A program made the position numbers and the translations under genes. From positions 10,655,274 through 10,719,273 of the forward strand of contig OZ038463.1 in NCBI GenBank assembly GCA_964036295.1: a stretch of 64,000 bases of DNA, given 5' to 3'. Positions 47,592-58,795 of the stretch are shown here, piece by piece; the stretch's first letter is position 1, and each line of letters begins with the position of its first letter. The stretch comes from Plumapathes pennacea. Its lineage: Eukaryota > Cnidaria > Anthozoa > Antipatharia > Myriopathidae. The notes under the pieces were generated by a model. It ran no database searches and was not told the DNA's origin. It worked only from the letters and a program-made list of their open reading frames with translations.

Positions 47592-49436
47592 TTATTCGCC
47601 TTGAATCGCGTCAAGATGGCGACGACCACTGATCGAGTCATTTGCATCCGCGCGCATCACCAATAGCAACTGCATCGTTGCGAGGCTGGTCCATCCATCC
47701 TTCTGAAGACCAGCCGGAAACAATCAAGCGCTTCACATGTCTGCAGCGACACCCTGCCTGGCCATAGGTGTCGGTGGCAAATATTACACACACTGAGGGC
47801 GTGTTCTTTTGGAACTATTCCGTCCTTCCTATTCTGGAATAGACGGTAATCGTGTTCTTTTGGTATGTTTTTTTGCCGTATTCTTTCACGTCAGCAATTC
47901 TGTTTTGTATTCTGTTATTCCTATTCCGGAATAGGAATAGACGGAATAATCCCAAAAGAATGCACTCTGGTTATGGTGCAGCACCAGCCCTGATGTGGGT
48001 GATTTGATTCAGCGGATTTGACCCACGCGGACCCCTCCCTCCCCTCCCCCTCTGCGCGTGCGGTCCAAATCCGCTAGTGGTGTGGGTCCTCCCTCAGCGG
48101 AATTGGTCCTTATTCGCTAAGATCATCTCCTGTTCTTTATATTTCATTAGCGTAACTTTCCAAATCCGCGAAAGGGGTACACTGATCTTCGGGGGGCCAA
48201 ATCCGGTCAGAGACCGGGCGCCAATGTCCCGCACATTTGCTTCATCTACACAAAATCTCCAGCTCTAAAGAGCTAGTTCCAGCTTTTTTCTGATAATAAA
48301 TCATATGACAAAGGTAGCAACAGGTGTTATTTGGCGTCAAATCTGCCCCAACCATTCACAATTAGTTCACGAATCGTATTAAAGACATCTAGTCCATCCA
48401 ATACTATAGGATCGTATAAAAATGCATTCACGAGTCGTAGTCGCTAAACTGTTACTCGCATCTCAAAACTGTCCTTTGCTTTCTTTTCTGCGTACCGCGT
48501 AGCGTAGCCAGCCTTTTCCATAACGACTTCAGTGTGGCAGGGTATTCTGTAGTCTCCCTCGTACTTCCCCACTAATTTCGTTGTGTGACGAGTCAATAAC
48601 GGCTGCAAAAGAAGACTAGGCATTCTGCAGTTGCTCCGAAATCGAGTGCCATTGCTGTTGGGTAACTCATTTTTTGCCATTTGATCTTTTGCCCATCGTT
48701 GTTGGTAGAGGACGTTCGGAGATTTTCCCATCCAGAGTATAGATGCTGACAAATAAGTGCAATCTGGCCGGCCGAAACCAACAAACTCTGTCCATCTTTA
48801 GACAGTTGACTGTAGTCCCCACCCCCTCACCTTTGCTTTGTTGTTCTTGTTGTTAGCCCACTGCTCTGACTATGAATAGTTACCGTTCAGCTGTCGAAAC
48901 GACTCTAGCCTCCTCTGCCTGTCTTCCTGCCTTCAAAATTGCCTCAACATTCGCTCTACCTCTCGCAGATTTTCTGTTTCTGTAATCGGGGATACAGGAC
49001 GTCTGCACGCAGGCTATTCGTCGCTGATCTATTTCCATTATTTCAAGTCGAGATTGCAGTTGCTCTGAGCTGTCCCCAGCTCGTCGAACGCGATGATTTA
49101 ACGACAAACGTCGTTAAAGTCTTTCTTCTGCTGTTGTGCTTGAGGCCGTATAGCGCACTTGACATAGCGACGGTTTAACGGTCCACTGCTGTTTTGTACA
49201 AATCGAAAAACTCCCGCGACAAGATTTCTTTTGAATTTGCGAAAATTGTATAGCCGCGAGCCTGCGATTGGTCAGGCAGCGCATTGCGAGCAGAATAATA
49301 CCAGTACTGCAGTCTACTGTACAGAGTATGTAGATAGTAACAGACGCACAGAGAAAGACAAAAATGGAAAATAGACAAATTGAGGTTGATAAAATGGATA
49401 AGTAATGTTATATACAAATTAGTTCTTAGTACTTAC
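47592..49436. other. Intergenic between the PDZ gene and the Crypton-derived gene
   Basis: Contains the MITE 47795-47968, a CG-rich stretch at about 48000-48070 and a dispersed repeat near 48480-48560 (GTGTGGCAGGGTATTCTG, also at about 17785 and 53288). Minus-strand frames at 48444-48752 and 48880-49107 overlap these repeats and are not supported. Confidence 0.5.
47795..47968. mobile_element. MITE with GCGTGTTCTTTT termini, copy 2
   Basis: Left GAGGGCGTGTTCTTTTGGAA, right AATCCCAAAAGAATGCACTC. GGAATAGACGG and its complement form inner arms. Partner of 29437-29710. Confidence 0.8.
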
Positions 49437-52223
49437 ACAAAATGATAGAGTGGTTGGTATACGTCTTGGACAACAGAGCCTTCTGTGAAATGTCTTTCAT
49501 TTTCCTGCGGAGCTTGTTATCACCGACACTATCATTTTCATACCAAACAGTATCGCCCGGGGCCAACTCTTTCTTGGGCCGTTGAAAGAAAGACTTGCAG
49601 GCTGGGTTCAAGTGCAGAAGATACTTCTCAAAGGTAGCAACAGGACATCCTGGACCATCTTCAGCATACATGCGTTCCTCTCCACCAGAAAACCTTCTCC
49701 TTTTACTGGGTGGTTCACCTGTCTTGTCATCATCATCAGAGGTTACTTTGTATACATACTTCCTACCTGTAGCATCTGATCCTATTGCAAAGTCAGTTCT
49801 TCTGAGATGACGCAGTTTTTTCCAGGCTGGGGAGAACAGGAACAACATTGTCTCAAAGAAGACCTTGTCTTGTAGGCTCTCAGGCTTGTCTGGATCAAAC
49901 ACACCACTCCAGCTGTACAGTTTCTTCATGTCTCCTTCACTGATTGGGGGCCATTTCCCATTTACTTTGTCTGGTGCCCTGTTCTGAAGAACACAAGCCC
50001 CAAACACATGTAAGCCCCAAAATTTGCACCCTGCTGTAAATCATCCCAGCCTTCCCTGAGCAAAATGTATAAGAAGTCTGACCAGCATGAAACCGAGCTA
50101 TAGATCATTTTCCATAATCAACTATATATAACTGGCTACCCAAGATACAAAATGTTTGTTCAAGGAAAGTCACAGAACCGAAAACCCTTTCACTCTCAGT
50201 TCATAATCCAGATTCTCCCAACCATTCCAACCATTCAAGAAGAAAATGTATGAGTGATGTACAGTCAGTCAACTTTCATATAAGCAAGCTATCAAAATCC
50301 AGGTTCTCCATACTGTATGTGAGAAACTAAAGGAGAAAATTGCACTTGATCACTCTTGGGAGTGAAAAGGTTAAAAAGGTAAACCCTTCACTGCCCCAAT
50401 GGTGCTCAACTAAGAAACCTCTTAACTGCTGAGCTGTCAAATGAAACCTGAAAGCGTGACCACTCAATGAAAGATCTCCATAAGTATTGCATAATGATAA
50501 GCAGAGTTTACAATTTTTGTATTTGAAACTCATATTGGACAGAGAAACACATGCAGCACAAGAAGACTCAATTGCCCAAACATCATAACTCTTACCTGGT
50601 TTTCGATGCCCTTGGCTGCAGATCCTTCAAGAGCTGGCTGGACCACAGCAATGTTGTGCTTTGCTAAATGGAAATCCAAAAAGAGCAGTTTTGTTTTTAA
50701 GAAGGTATTAAAAAGGAGTAAGTACATACAATTTATTTAGTTATACAAATTTATAATTTATTTAGTTAATACAATTTATTTAGTTACACAAATTTATTGC
50801 TTTCACAAGCCAACTGATAGTGTAGCTTGTTCAGGAGTGAATGAAGGGATCAAATGGAAACACCTCATTCCACAAATATTCATCTACTGTAGAACACCAT
50901 TTGTGAAGATTTTAATGCAAGTTGCCTTCCACTAGACTCTCATCATGACCCAGCATTTTCACAGCTGATTCAACAACTCGTCAGGGTTGTCCTCAGGACT
51001 TGGGGTAAAAGAAATTTGGAAGGGGTGGTGGGGGAGAGGAGGGGGAGATTGCTAAACTAGAGATTATTTTGCATCAAGAAATGCTTGAGATTCATCACAG
51101 ACAGTTTTTGATCACCTACAGCTTACAACATTGACTTGCTAGACATTACGGAAGTGAAAACAGTGGCATAGAAAGGGGAAAGGAACTGGAGACAGTTCCT
51201 TGAGGAAAGAGGGAAAGGGGCTGTTTGCCTGACTACAAGACATGATCATGCAGGATATGCAGGAGACCGGGAGATGAAGTGCATATACAGAAGACGTGCA
51301 GAAAGTTGGTAGGTTTGGCTAAACATGTAACACTTACACATGGTAATAGCACTGTTTGTGTAGATTGTGGGCAGTTTGGCAAGCTGTGATATCACCTTCA
51401 TCTTGTTGCACAGATTATTCATTCCAAGAGGGAAACTGTCATACCACACTGGTATAGCTTCTCCTCCCCATATAGACAGAAGCTTCCTGGGTCGCTGAAA
51501 GAAGAATTCACTACCAGGATTCAAGTGTTTAAGATACTTCTCAAAAGACGCTACAGGACATGACGGTCCACCTCGGGCAGAAATAGTTCCCTCGACCTGG
51601 CCATCCTTCAACATGTCGAGGTGTTTTCTACCCGATGAATCCAGAGTAACCGCAAAGTTTGATTTTTTGAGTTCCTTCAAAGTGTAAATTCCGCGGTGCG
51701 GAAAAAAAAGCATAGTTTCGAAGAAGACCTTGTTCTGCAACGTATCTGGACTGTCTGTGTTAAAGACGCCACTTTGATAAACTTTGGTCATGTCTTCGGG
51801 AGTAATGGCTCGCTTTGGGTCAGGATTTTCAAGCCCCTTTTCTTTAAGGAACGCCATTTGCTCACGGAATTGGCGGTTAGCCTCTGCGAAGACTTCGTCA
51901 CTTAAAATGTTAAAACCGTAGACCCTCTGGTAGTACCTCTTTAGTCCAAATCGTAAGGCTGACATGGAATTCTTTGAGAACAGATTTCCAGTCTTTTTAC
52001 ATCTTATGTCAACATAGAAATTCTTCAATATTTGCGCGAGGGCCTCGGGGTTTCCGTTGGGCTTTTGGAACTTCTTATCCGCGATATAACTATTAAACAC
52101 GCTGAGCGCATAGCTAATAGACGACTTTATCCACTCATTGTCCTTGGAGGCTTCAGGCATCAGTGAGTCCTCCGTCGTTCCTTTCAACTCGGACAATCTC
52201 CCTTGCACCGGCCCGGCGTCCAT
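49437..52223 (-). CDS. Crypton-derived (DUF3504-like) protein with duplicated recombinase-like domain
   Basis: Three exons, 5' to 3': 52223-51338, 50663-50596, 49983-49437, in phase; about 500 residues are seen and the last exon ends at a donor (GTAAGT), so more lies further left or was missed. Domain 1 (residues about 28-295): a SAM-like core-binding part (WIKSSISYALSVFNSYIAD, NSMSALRFGLKRYYQRVYGF) and a tyrosine-recombinase-like part (NKVFFETMLFFPHRGIYTLKELKKSNFAV, CPVASFEKYLKHLNP, FFFQRPRK, YTNSAITM). Domain 2 (about 319-500) repeats only the second part (DKVFFETMLFLFSPAWKKLRH, CPVATFEKYLLHLNP, FFQRPKKEL, YTNHSIIL), ending with the same ATn-T|GTAAGT exon border. Known relatives (KIAA1958, QRICH1, ZMYM2/3/4) are domesticated Crypton recombinases in nuclear proteins. 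The family TNHSxR arginine is replaced in both copies, so strand cleavage is not expected. Could also be a recent Crypton relic. Confidence 0.75.
50182..50374. mobile_element. piggyBac-type MITE (intron of the Crypton-derived gene)
   Basis: AACCCTTTCACTCTCAGTTC at the left, CTTGGGAGTGAAAAGGTTAA at the right, with the family body between. Confidence 0.85.
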
Positions 52224-53305
52224 CTTGAATACGACAATAAACTCTTCTGCACATGCGCAAAGCGTTGTGACAGCACTAAAAGTGGCCAGCGGTCATGCGT
52301 GACAAGCATTACTTTTACAAAGAGGATAAACTGAAGAGAAGCACAAAGCAAGTAAGAAAGCTCAGAGTATGAAGACGATAAACAGATGCACGAAAATGGA
52401 TGCGGGTGAAAACTCATGGAGCAAACTACGAGAGCGCTTTGTCTAACGAGGACAAAGCCAAAAGGTTTCATTGTTATTAAAATAAGCTGCGGGGTCTGTT
52501 TAGTGAAATCATTTACACCATCCGGCTGTCATGTGCCACTGCACGAGACACCAGTAAAATTACGGAGTGTGGGGCGGGGCCTCTTTCTCCTCTACACACC
52601 CCCACCCCCTCCTCGCGACCTTGCACCTTCGTTTTGCTGAAACCGCCAACATGTTTGTTTACACTGGTTTGTGCGAGGCAGCTGTGATCAACAGTGCTCT
52701 TTTTTTTCATCACATGGCCCAAGTGTGAAGTGCGCACACGTCTATATCATGTGGCATGAAACTGACCAATCAGAGAGTGTATGATATAATATTAGTTACA
52801 GACAATAACTCATTACTTAAATTCCCAGCAAGCACTTCTGCACCGACACTAGAGAGCTTAAGCACCAGGACGGGAGAGGACGACGGCAACGTCGGTGAAA
52901 CAATAGAACTCATGGCAAAAGACAAAAGAAGCACGTGATTATTTGAAATTGACATGATCTCGGGTCGTCGTGCTCTCGCGTGCGACTTCAAATGCTTCTT
53001 TTTTAGGCTGTTGTCAGGACGTGGACGGCATTTTGAGAAATTACGACTGTCGTTCTTCTTAGCACGAGACGATGAAAGCAATAGAACTTCGGAAGAAACG
53101 GAACAAATTTGGACAAATTAAGAATAGGCAAAGTTACGAAGACATAAGGAATACGGAGACACTTTTTTCCTGGTTCCTCGCGTTGCCGTCGCCGTCCTAG
53201 GTTTGCTTAAACTCGCCACTGTTTTGGCACCGCGATAGCAATTGCTTCTTTATTCTCACTGCGAAGCGCCTTTTCAGCAAGACTCCGATGTGGCAGGGTA
53301 TTCAC

Positions 53306-53408
53306 TACCCTGGGTTCCAGAGGTATCTCGCTATCGGAAGCTCCGGTGCGGCCACGGACGGCGGAACACGGCGGAACGCGGCCGCAGATACCTCTGGAAC
53401 CCAGGGTA
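53306..53408. mobile_element. Foldback MITE with 9-bp target duplication (Mutator-type)
   Basis: Perfect inverted ends TACCCTGGGTTCCAGAGG and CCTCTGGAACCCAGGGTA (about 22 bp in all), flanked by GGTATTCAC at 53297-53305 and 53409-53417. It interrupts the dispersed repeat TGTGGCAGGGTATTC that is intact near 17785 and 48533. Confidence 0.88.
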
Positions 53409-53989
53409 GGTATTCACCAGTCGCTCTGACGAAATATTCTGATAAACACAAACCAACCACAAATAACAATGTTGGGCATTTATTCACTGTACACTCCCAA
53501 TAGCAGTCATGATACTCATATTTATACAAACAATGTACACCTGACTTCACGCCTTCCCTCGCGAGTATCACTGTTCACGTTTTTGCATGTGGCGATGTTT
53601 AAGAAATATAAAATGGACGCTGTGTTTACATAGCCTGATGTAGACACGACTGAGAACCAATCAGAATGCGCGTTATATAATTCTTATTTTATAAAAATGT
53701 TAACATCTATGATTATTTTATCATTACAAATAATTTACCATATTTTTAAAGAACGCTAGTAACTTGATGCCCGACAGTTTTTTTTTCATTACGCCAGTTC
53801 CCTCTCGCAATAATCTCGTCAACTTTGTCCTGCAAGGGTAACACTGTTTCGCAAATTACCACTCTTGTTTCGTTTCGTTGTTTCGTTTCCCAAGTTACCA
53901 TAAGCCCCAGATTGCAACTTGACCCAATGATGGCTTTGCAACCAAATTCTCGCAGCCTTAAAAAATAAAAATAAATAAATCACTTTACT

Positions 53990-54246
53990 TAAGTCTCAAT
54001 GTATTTAGCACTGCTGTGCTAATTGGGGAGACTTGAAATGTAGAAACGAAATATCATAAACTGAACGCAAATTCGTTAAGAATCCCAACCGGTCGGAGGC
54101 TAACCAGTTGGCTATTTACATAGTGTGGCCGAGGATTTGAACTCGGGGGCTACCGTGTTGCAAATTCAGCTAGTGGTCAGAGCGGGACTTGAACTCGGGA
54201 CCTCCGGGTTTCAAGTCCGGCACCCTAACCACTCGGCCACACTGCC
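53990..54246 (-). mobile_element. tRNA-derived SINE
   Basis: On the minus strand: GGCAGTGTGGCCGAGTGGTT (A box), an anticodon-like CTTGAAA loop, and GAGTTCAAGTCCCGC (B box). There follow a second GAGTTCAAATCCTCGGCC block, a CAACTGGTTAGCCTCC body and an AT-rich tail. No long serine-type variable arm and a poorly paired acceptor stem, so it is a SINE rather than a tRNA gene. Confidence 0.8.
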
Positions 54247-54318
54247 TCCTTTTAAAGCAATCAAGCAATTCATTTCATTCGATTGAAACGAGAAAAGGAT
54301 CTCTTCCGTCGGTACATT

Positions 54319-54672
54319 ATGTCTTCAGGCAACTTTGAAGCACATTCTGCACATTTCTGTCCAGAACCAGCTGAGAGCGGCGAAGCCTTCAGATATTGTA
54401 CTCATGTCATATGCTGTCGTTTCGGTAAGTACAACCAGTCAGTGACTCTCTATTTATTACAGCGCTAATTTGTTTTCTGTGCAGCTGTTTTGTATTTACG
54501 CGATGTGTAACAACAGATTACTGTATTTGCAGTATCGATAAAATCAGTCGATCAATCGGTGGACACAACGGAAGCATCCTTCTACGATCTGAATTCCCCG
54601 GCAAAACTTGATGTTTCCCTTCAATTATATAGTGGTGTTTTATTCACTTTCAAACCCCATACAAAACAATAA
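54319..54672 (+). CDS. Possible small two-exon gene, unrecognised
   Basis: Exons 54319-54424 and 54533-54672 join in phase 1 (donor CG|GTAAGT, acceptor TTTGCAG) to give 81 residues. Features: MSSGNFEAHSAHFCPEPAES, a cysteine cluster RYCTHVICCRF, and a Ser/Asp-rich second half (SVDQSVDTTEASFYD, then LQLYSGVLFTF). The stop TAA lies inside AATAAA. No family recognised, no signal peptide obvious. Good splice sites favour reality; shortness and repeat-rich surroundings argue for caution. It could be the 5' part of a longer gene. Confidence 0.35.
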
Positions 54673-55126
54673 AAGCTACCTAGAACCCAAAATGAATTTG
54701 GCTGCCATTTTACCTGAGGGCATGCGCAGAAAAACCGGAAAATCCACGAATCTGCCAAAACGGATTCTCCCAAAGCCTTTGATTTCGTCGGGCATGCGTG
54801 TAAGACATAGAGGGTCTGGATACGAGATTGGAAAAAAGACGGAAGACCAAAAGCGAGAGTGATTTATCTCATCTGGAACATATTTCTGGTCTCGACCGTT
54901 GTTACTAAGCTGATAATAACAACTAGCAGAACCAGATGAAGACTGATTTCGGACTGTCTGGGTCTGAAGTGCTTGCTCGATAAAGACGCTTCTGGTCTCG
55001 GCCATTGGTATGCAAACATAGTACACGCTAAGCAACAATGAACGAGACCAGAAATGAAACAGCTGAACTGTCAACTTTCACTTACTGCACATTCATATTC
55101 TTTTGGATTGGTTGAGAGTTGAAAGA

Positions 55127-55145
55127 CTTGGGAGTGAAAAGGTTA
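55127..55145. mobile_element. Terminal fragment of piggyBac-type MITE
   Basis: Only the right terminus CTTGGGAGTGAAAAGGTTAA is present. Confidence 0.5.
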
Positions 55146-55257
55146 ATATAAATTTATAATAAGCAGGTTAGGTGCCAGATAACTGATTTACAAAGTTCAT
55201 AGACAATGTTTCAGTTTTTACTGTATAAATGTTTCAGTTTATTGCGCCTTTGATAGC

Positions 55258-55830
55258 TAAGCCCATCCTGGCACCTTTTGCACTGTATACTGTAACAAAC
55301 CGGCTGGTACAGGAAAAGTCCAATATGCTGAAGGGAGCAAAATCGACTTTAGCAGGTCAGCCAAGTTACCACAAGCATCAGCTGAAGCAAAGCATGCAAC
55401 TGCAAAGCCAACAGATGAGGAATGCTCTTTGTTTTTTCGCAAGTTGTACGACACAGGCACTAAGTCAGCTGTTTTTAACCTCCTTCCTAAATACTGCCGT
55501 GAATATACACCAACCGCAATCAGGATGGACCTTCCACCTCCACTGACATAACTGTTTCGTCACTAGAAAATGTGGCCCCCCAGTTGTCCAGAAATGATGA
55601 TAAATGCAAAAGCATCTTTGATGATATGAAAATGGAAGAGGGCTAATGGAGGTCTTGGAGATATGTTTTCCACTGCTTATGACTTATTTCATGGGAGTAA
55701 ACACAAGAAAATAAACGTAATCAAAGCAGGACGTGCAGCGTACCAAACAGAAAAATATTTGCCTGGTGGTAAATAATATTTCAGAGATGAACTCAGTGAA
55801 GAAGAACAGAAAGACAGAAAAATAGATAAC
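55258..55830 (+). pseudogene. Degenerate virus/Polinton-like ORF fragments, left of a MITE
   Basis: Stop-bounded plus-strand frames in sequence: about 95 codons ending at 55549 (motifs DEECSLFFRKLYDTG, AIRMDLPPPLT), then about 31 codons after a frameshift, then a lysine-rich frame with KKINVIKAGRAAYQTEKY and a DELSEEEQKDRK stretch just before the MITE at 55835. The last frame continues on the far side of the MITE to about 56640 with a hydrophobic end (LAIITVVVGG). Intronless, broken by stops and shifts. The style recalls small structural or DNA-binding ORFs of large eukaryotic mobile viruses, but I cannot name the family. Confidence 0.4.
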
Positions 55831-55834
55831 GTTA

Positions 55835-56521
55835 AGGCCTGTTCAAACGGTACGCAACATCATCCAACATTGTTGCATGCAACATGTTGGACGATGTTGC
55901 ATGAGGTGTTCAAACGGATCCAACATGTTGCACGCAACATTGAATTCCAGAAGGATTCTGGGATTAAAAAACCCACAATGCATCGCAAACTGGCCGTCAT
56001 ATTGTTTATACTTTGGTATGGAAGCGTCCTTGAGAGCAAAGAAGCGAAAATGCTTAGCTGCAGAAATAATTCTGGAGTTATTTGAAGGCGAAGAACGGAA
56101 AGGTAGAGGTGTTTGCTGTTGCCTTTCTCTTGCCATTTTGAGGAGATTTTGCGGGTGTTTCGTCAAAATGTTCGGATGAAACTTCCTCGTGTTCACTGTC
56201 CGACATCTTGACAGACTGTTAAACACAACTATCTCCATGGATACTATGCGATCCAACAATGAGTGCGCGTGCGCGAGTGCAACATTGTTGGACAAAGCCG
56301 TTCAAACGGATGCAACATGTTGTGACACGGTTCGTTGATCACGAGAACAAAAGAAATGTTAGGCGATGTTGCATTGGAAGTTTGAACCAAATCAAACTTC
56401 ATGCAACATCATCCAACATCGTGCAACATCGTGCAACAGGGTGTTCAAACGGTGCAACATGTTGCATGCAACAATGTTGGATGATGTTGCATGCAACATG
56501 TTGCACCGTTTGAACAGGCCT
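55835..56521. mobile_element. Large foldback MITE, PIF/Harbinger-type, TTA target duplication
   Basis: Ends AGGCCTGTTCAAACGG and CCGTTTGAACAGGCCT, flanked by TTA (55832-55834 and 56522-56524). Both sub-ends carry arrays of GCAACATGTTGCATGCAACA-type palindromes that recur internally near 56280-56330. It interrupts the ORF remnant on either side. Minus- and plus-strand frames inside it are by-products. Confidence 0.92.
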
Positions 56522-56614
56522 TTAGTGATGGCTCAATCAAAAATGGAAAGGAAACAATAACAGCAGCGAAAATTAATCCTTCAGTAAGTGCCAAAATTCA
56601 CGATAACAAATTAG

Positions 56615-57607
56615 CTATAATAACCGTAGTCGTTGGAGGAGCTGGTTAGTGGTGGTCTCGTTAATTTCTATTTCTAAACAAAGAAATAGAAAATATTTAA
56701 TCTTCTTCTTCCTCATACTATCATTTTCACTCTCCTCAACCTCGACTTCACGTCCTTCAGCAACATATTCTTCATCTTCTCCAAATTCACAAATAGGACT
56801 AACAACAGCTTCTTTTAAAATAACTTGTAAATACGCATTTGTTGAATTAACAAAAACAGACTCAATTCTTATTTTTACATTCGCGTTACAATGTTTATCA
56901 ATCACCGACTTTGGATTAAGCCTTTCATTATTTATATCATAAAAATTAGCAAAAATTCTATTCATCTTTTTCCAATGTCCAACTTTTAAAAGCATAATTG
57001 TATCTTCACTAAGTTCTTCCTTGAAAGGGTTAAACTTTACAAAACTCGTACCATTTTTTTCTTACCAATTTATTTCCTTACTTCCTCTGTATTTGAATAT
57101 TTTCTAATAAAATTTACAACCTCATCCTCCCATCCTCATCTTCTTCTTCATCATCAAAGATTATAGGAAAATAATAATGACTTGTCGTTCCATCATCCCT
57201 GCAAACTCTTTTCAATCCATAAGTTACGTTTTTCTTTTCAATAATTAATGGTCTCTTCTTCCCCTTTGAATCTTCCACGTAAATTTTCATAACATGAAAC
57301 TTTTCGCCTTTTTGGTTCTTTTTCGTTTCACCATCCATGAATTTTAGATCTTCCGTTTTCAAATCTTCGATTTTCATTCTCTTTTAGTTAAGTGTTTCTT
57401 TTCTTTAAACCCATATCCTCTTACTTTCAAACCACTCCCTACTTTATAAAATTCAATCATCACCAAACGGTCCTCTACGTCTATCTCTTCCTCACCTCTT
57501 TCTCTTCTTATGTTATTACAAGCTTGTATGAAAGAACTGTAAAAATCTAAAAAATTGCATTTCTTCCAACTTCGTCGTTGTTTTTTGTTATGCTCACAAA
57601 CTTTCAA
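56615..57607 (-). other. Cluster of small intronless minus-strand ORFs, virus/Polinton-like
   Basis: Three frames: 57607-57374 (77 codons, starts MKVCEHNKKQRRSWKK), 57377-57114 (87 codons, starts MKIEDLKTEDLKFMDGE, acidic end FDDEEEDEDGRMRL) and 56995-56615 (126 codons, starts MLLKVGHWKKMNRIF; Glu-rich middle). The first two overlap by 4 bp (ATGA-type junction), which is unlike the split genes around them. All are AT- and Lys/Glu-rich. The interval between the second and third frame contains stops. Head-to-head orientation with the plus-strand remnant suggests parts of one compact inserted element. No family recognised. Confidence 0.4.
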
Positions 57608-58268
57608 ACGATGACAAATTTCACACGCTATTTATACTTGTGATGAACACAAATTGGGGAAATAACAGGTCTCTCTATCGTCGTGTCTTCAGCTTTCCTT
57701 ATCGCCTCCTCTATAAGGTCGCTTTGTTCATCTTCCATCTGTGCTCAATACCAAGCTCTTTTTCTTTACCAGATCTCAGTTCGTATAAAGTAGGCATCTT
57801 TTCTCGAATGTCACTCAAACCCTTAAACCATTTTTTACCAAAATCAATTGAAGGGAAACCCCCGAATTTATGTATAATCCACTTGTTTTGTTTTGTTTCT
57901 TCGCTGATGGGGAACCCCCCAAATTATACATAATCCCCTCGTTTTGTTTCGTTTCTTCCCTCACTTCCTCTAAGTGTTTATGGCATGACGTCATTCCAAA
58001 ACCACAAACCCTTAAAGAATTAGCATATTTGAGAGCTTGAGGTGAGATGAGGTGAGGTGAGCGTGAGTTATGTCCCAGAAGGAACATTTCTATACTACTG
58101 CTTGTCTTCTTTCAAACTGTTCTTGCTTGTCTTCCAGTTTTCTCTTAATTGGCGACTTTGTAAAATCAACTATTGATAGAACAAAGTCTGGCGACATGGG
58201 ATTTTCGTTCTTCTTGCCTAAAAATTGACAATAATAGGTGTAATTTTTAGTTCTTGTATCACACATAT
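57608..58268. other. AT-rich region with an imperfect direct repeat
   Basis: Two copies of about 55 bp (57858-57910 and 57915-57960) share TTGTTTTGTTTCTTCGCTGAxGGGGAACCCCC-type sequence. Purine-rich GATGAGGTGAGGTGAG at 58040. No supported gene. Confidence 0.5.
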
Positions 58269-58795
58269 TAAAGTGCCTATAAACCTTCAGACGTTACGTT
58301 TTTATATGAAAGTAGGAAGGGATCTAAGCAACTTATACTCAAAGAAACTCCGTTCCGAAGCGTTCTTATACTTTTTTCACGCGGTTGAATTCAGAATTCC
58401 GAAATCTTGACCGAGCGACATGGGAGACTGGGTCTGTGACGTCAGAGAAGGGACTGGCATCGCTTTGGCGTATCTTTGCCTTAGTTTTTTTTTCCCTTGG
58501 TTACGTTTTTCTCGACAACACATCTGTGAGGCATAATTCTCACCTCGCCAACTGCAAAATCTGTGTGAAAGTTTTGTTTGACAAGAAACGAGTCCCTCCT
58601 CTGACGTCATAACCCAGGCTCTCGATCGAAAAATTTTGCGCGGTCAGATTCAAAATGGCGGTCAAAATCGCATGTTTGCCAGGCGGAAAAATATATAAAA
58701 ACGCTTCGGAGCGGAGTTTCTTTTGCCATACGTTGTTTAGATTACTTCCTACTTTCATATAAAAACGTAGCGTCTGAAGGTTTATAGGCACTTTA
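58269..58795. mobile_element. Foldback element with arms of about 125 bp
   Basis: Left TAAAGTGCCTATAAACCTTC and right GAAGGTTTATAGGCACTTTA are exact inverted ends. The arms continue through CATATAAAAACGTxxCGTCTG and ACTCCGTTCCGAAGCGTT. Non-coding. Confidence 0.9.

Larger units (their letters stand above)
52224..54318. other. Intergenic with SINE and small MITEs
   Basis: 5' flank of the Crypton-derived gene, then repeats at 53306-53408 and 53990-54246. No supported exon; short frames at 52416-53081 have no domain or splice context. Confidence 0.5.

Noticed and set aside
54172-54246. tRNA-Ser(UGA) gene
   Set aside because: No long variable arm, poor acceptor pairing and an attached non-tRNA body; a SINE explains it.
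55843-56513. Several 64-150-codon ORFs at 55.8-56.5 kb
   Set aside because: All are translations of GCAACATGTTGC palindromes in a MITE.
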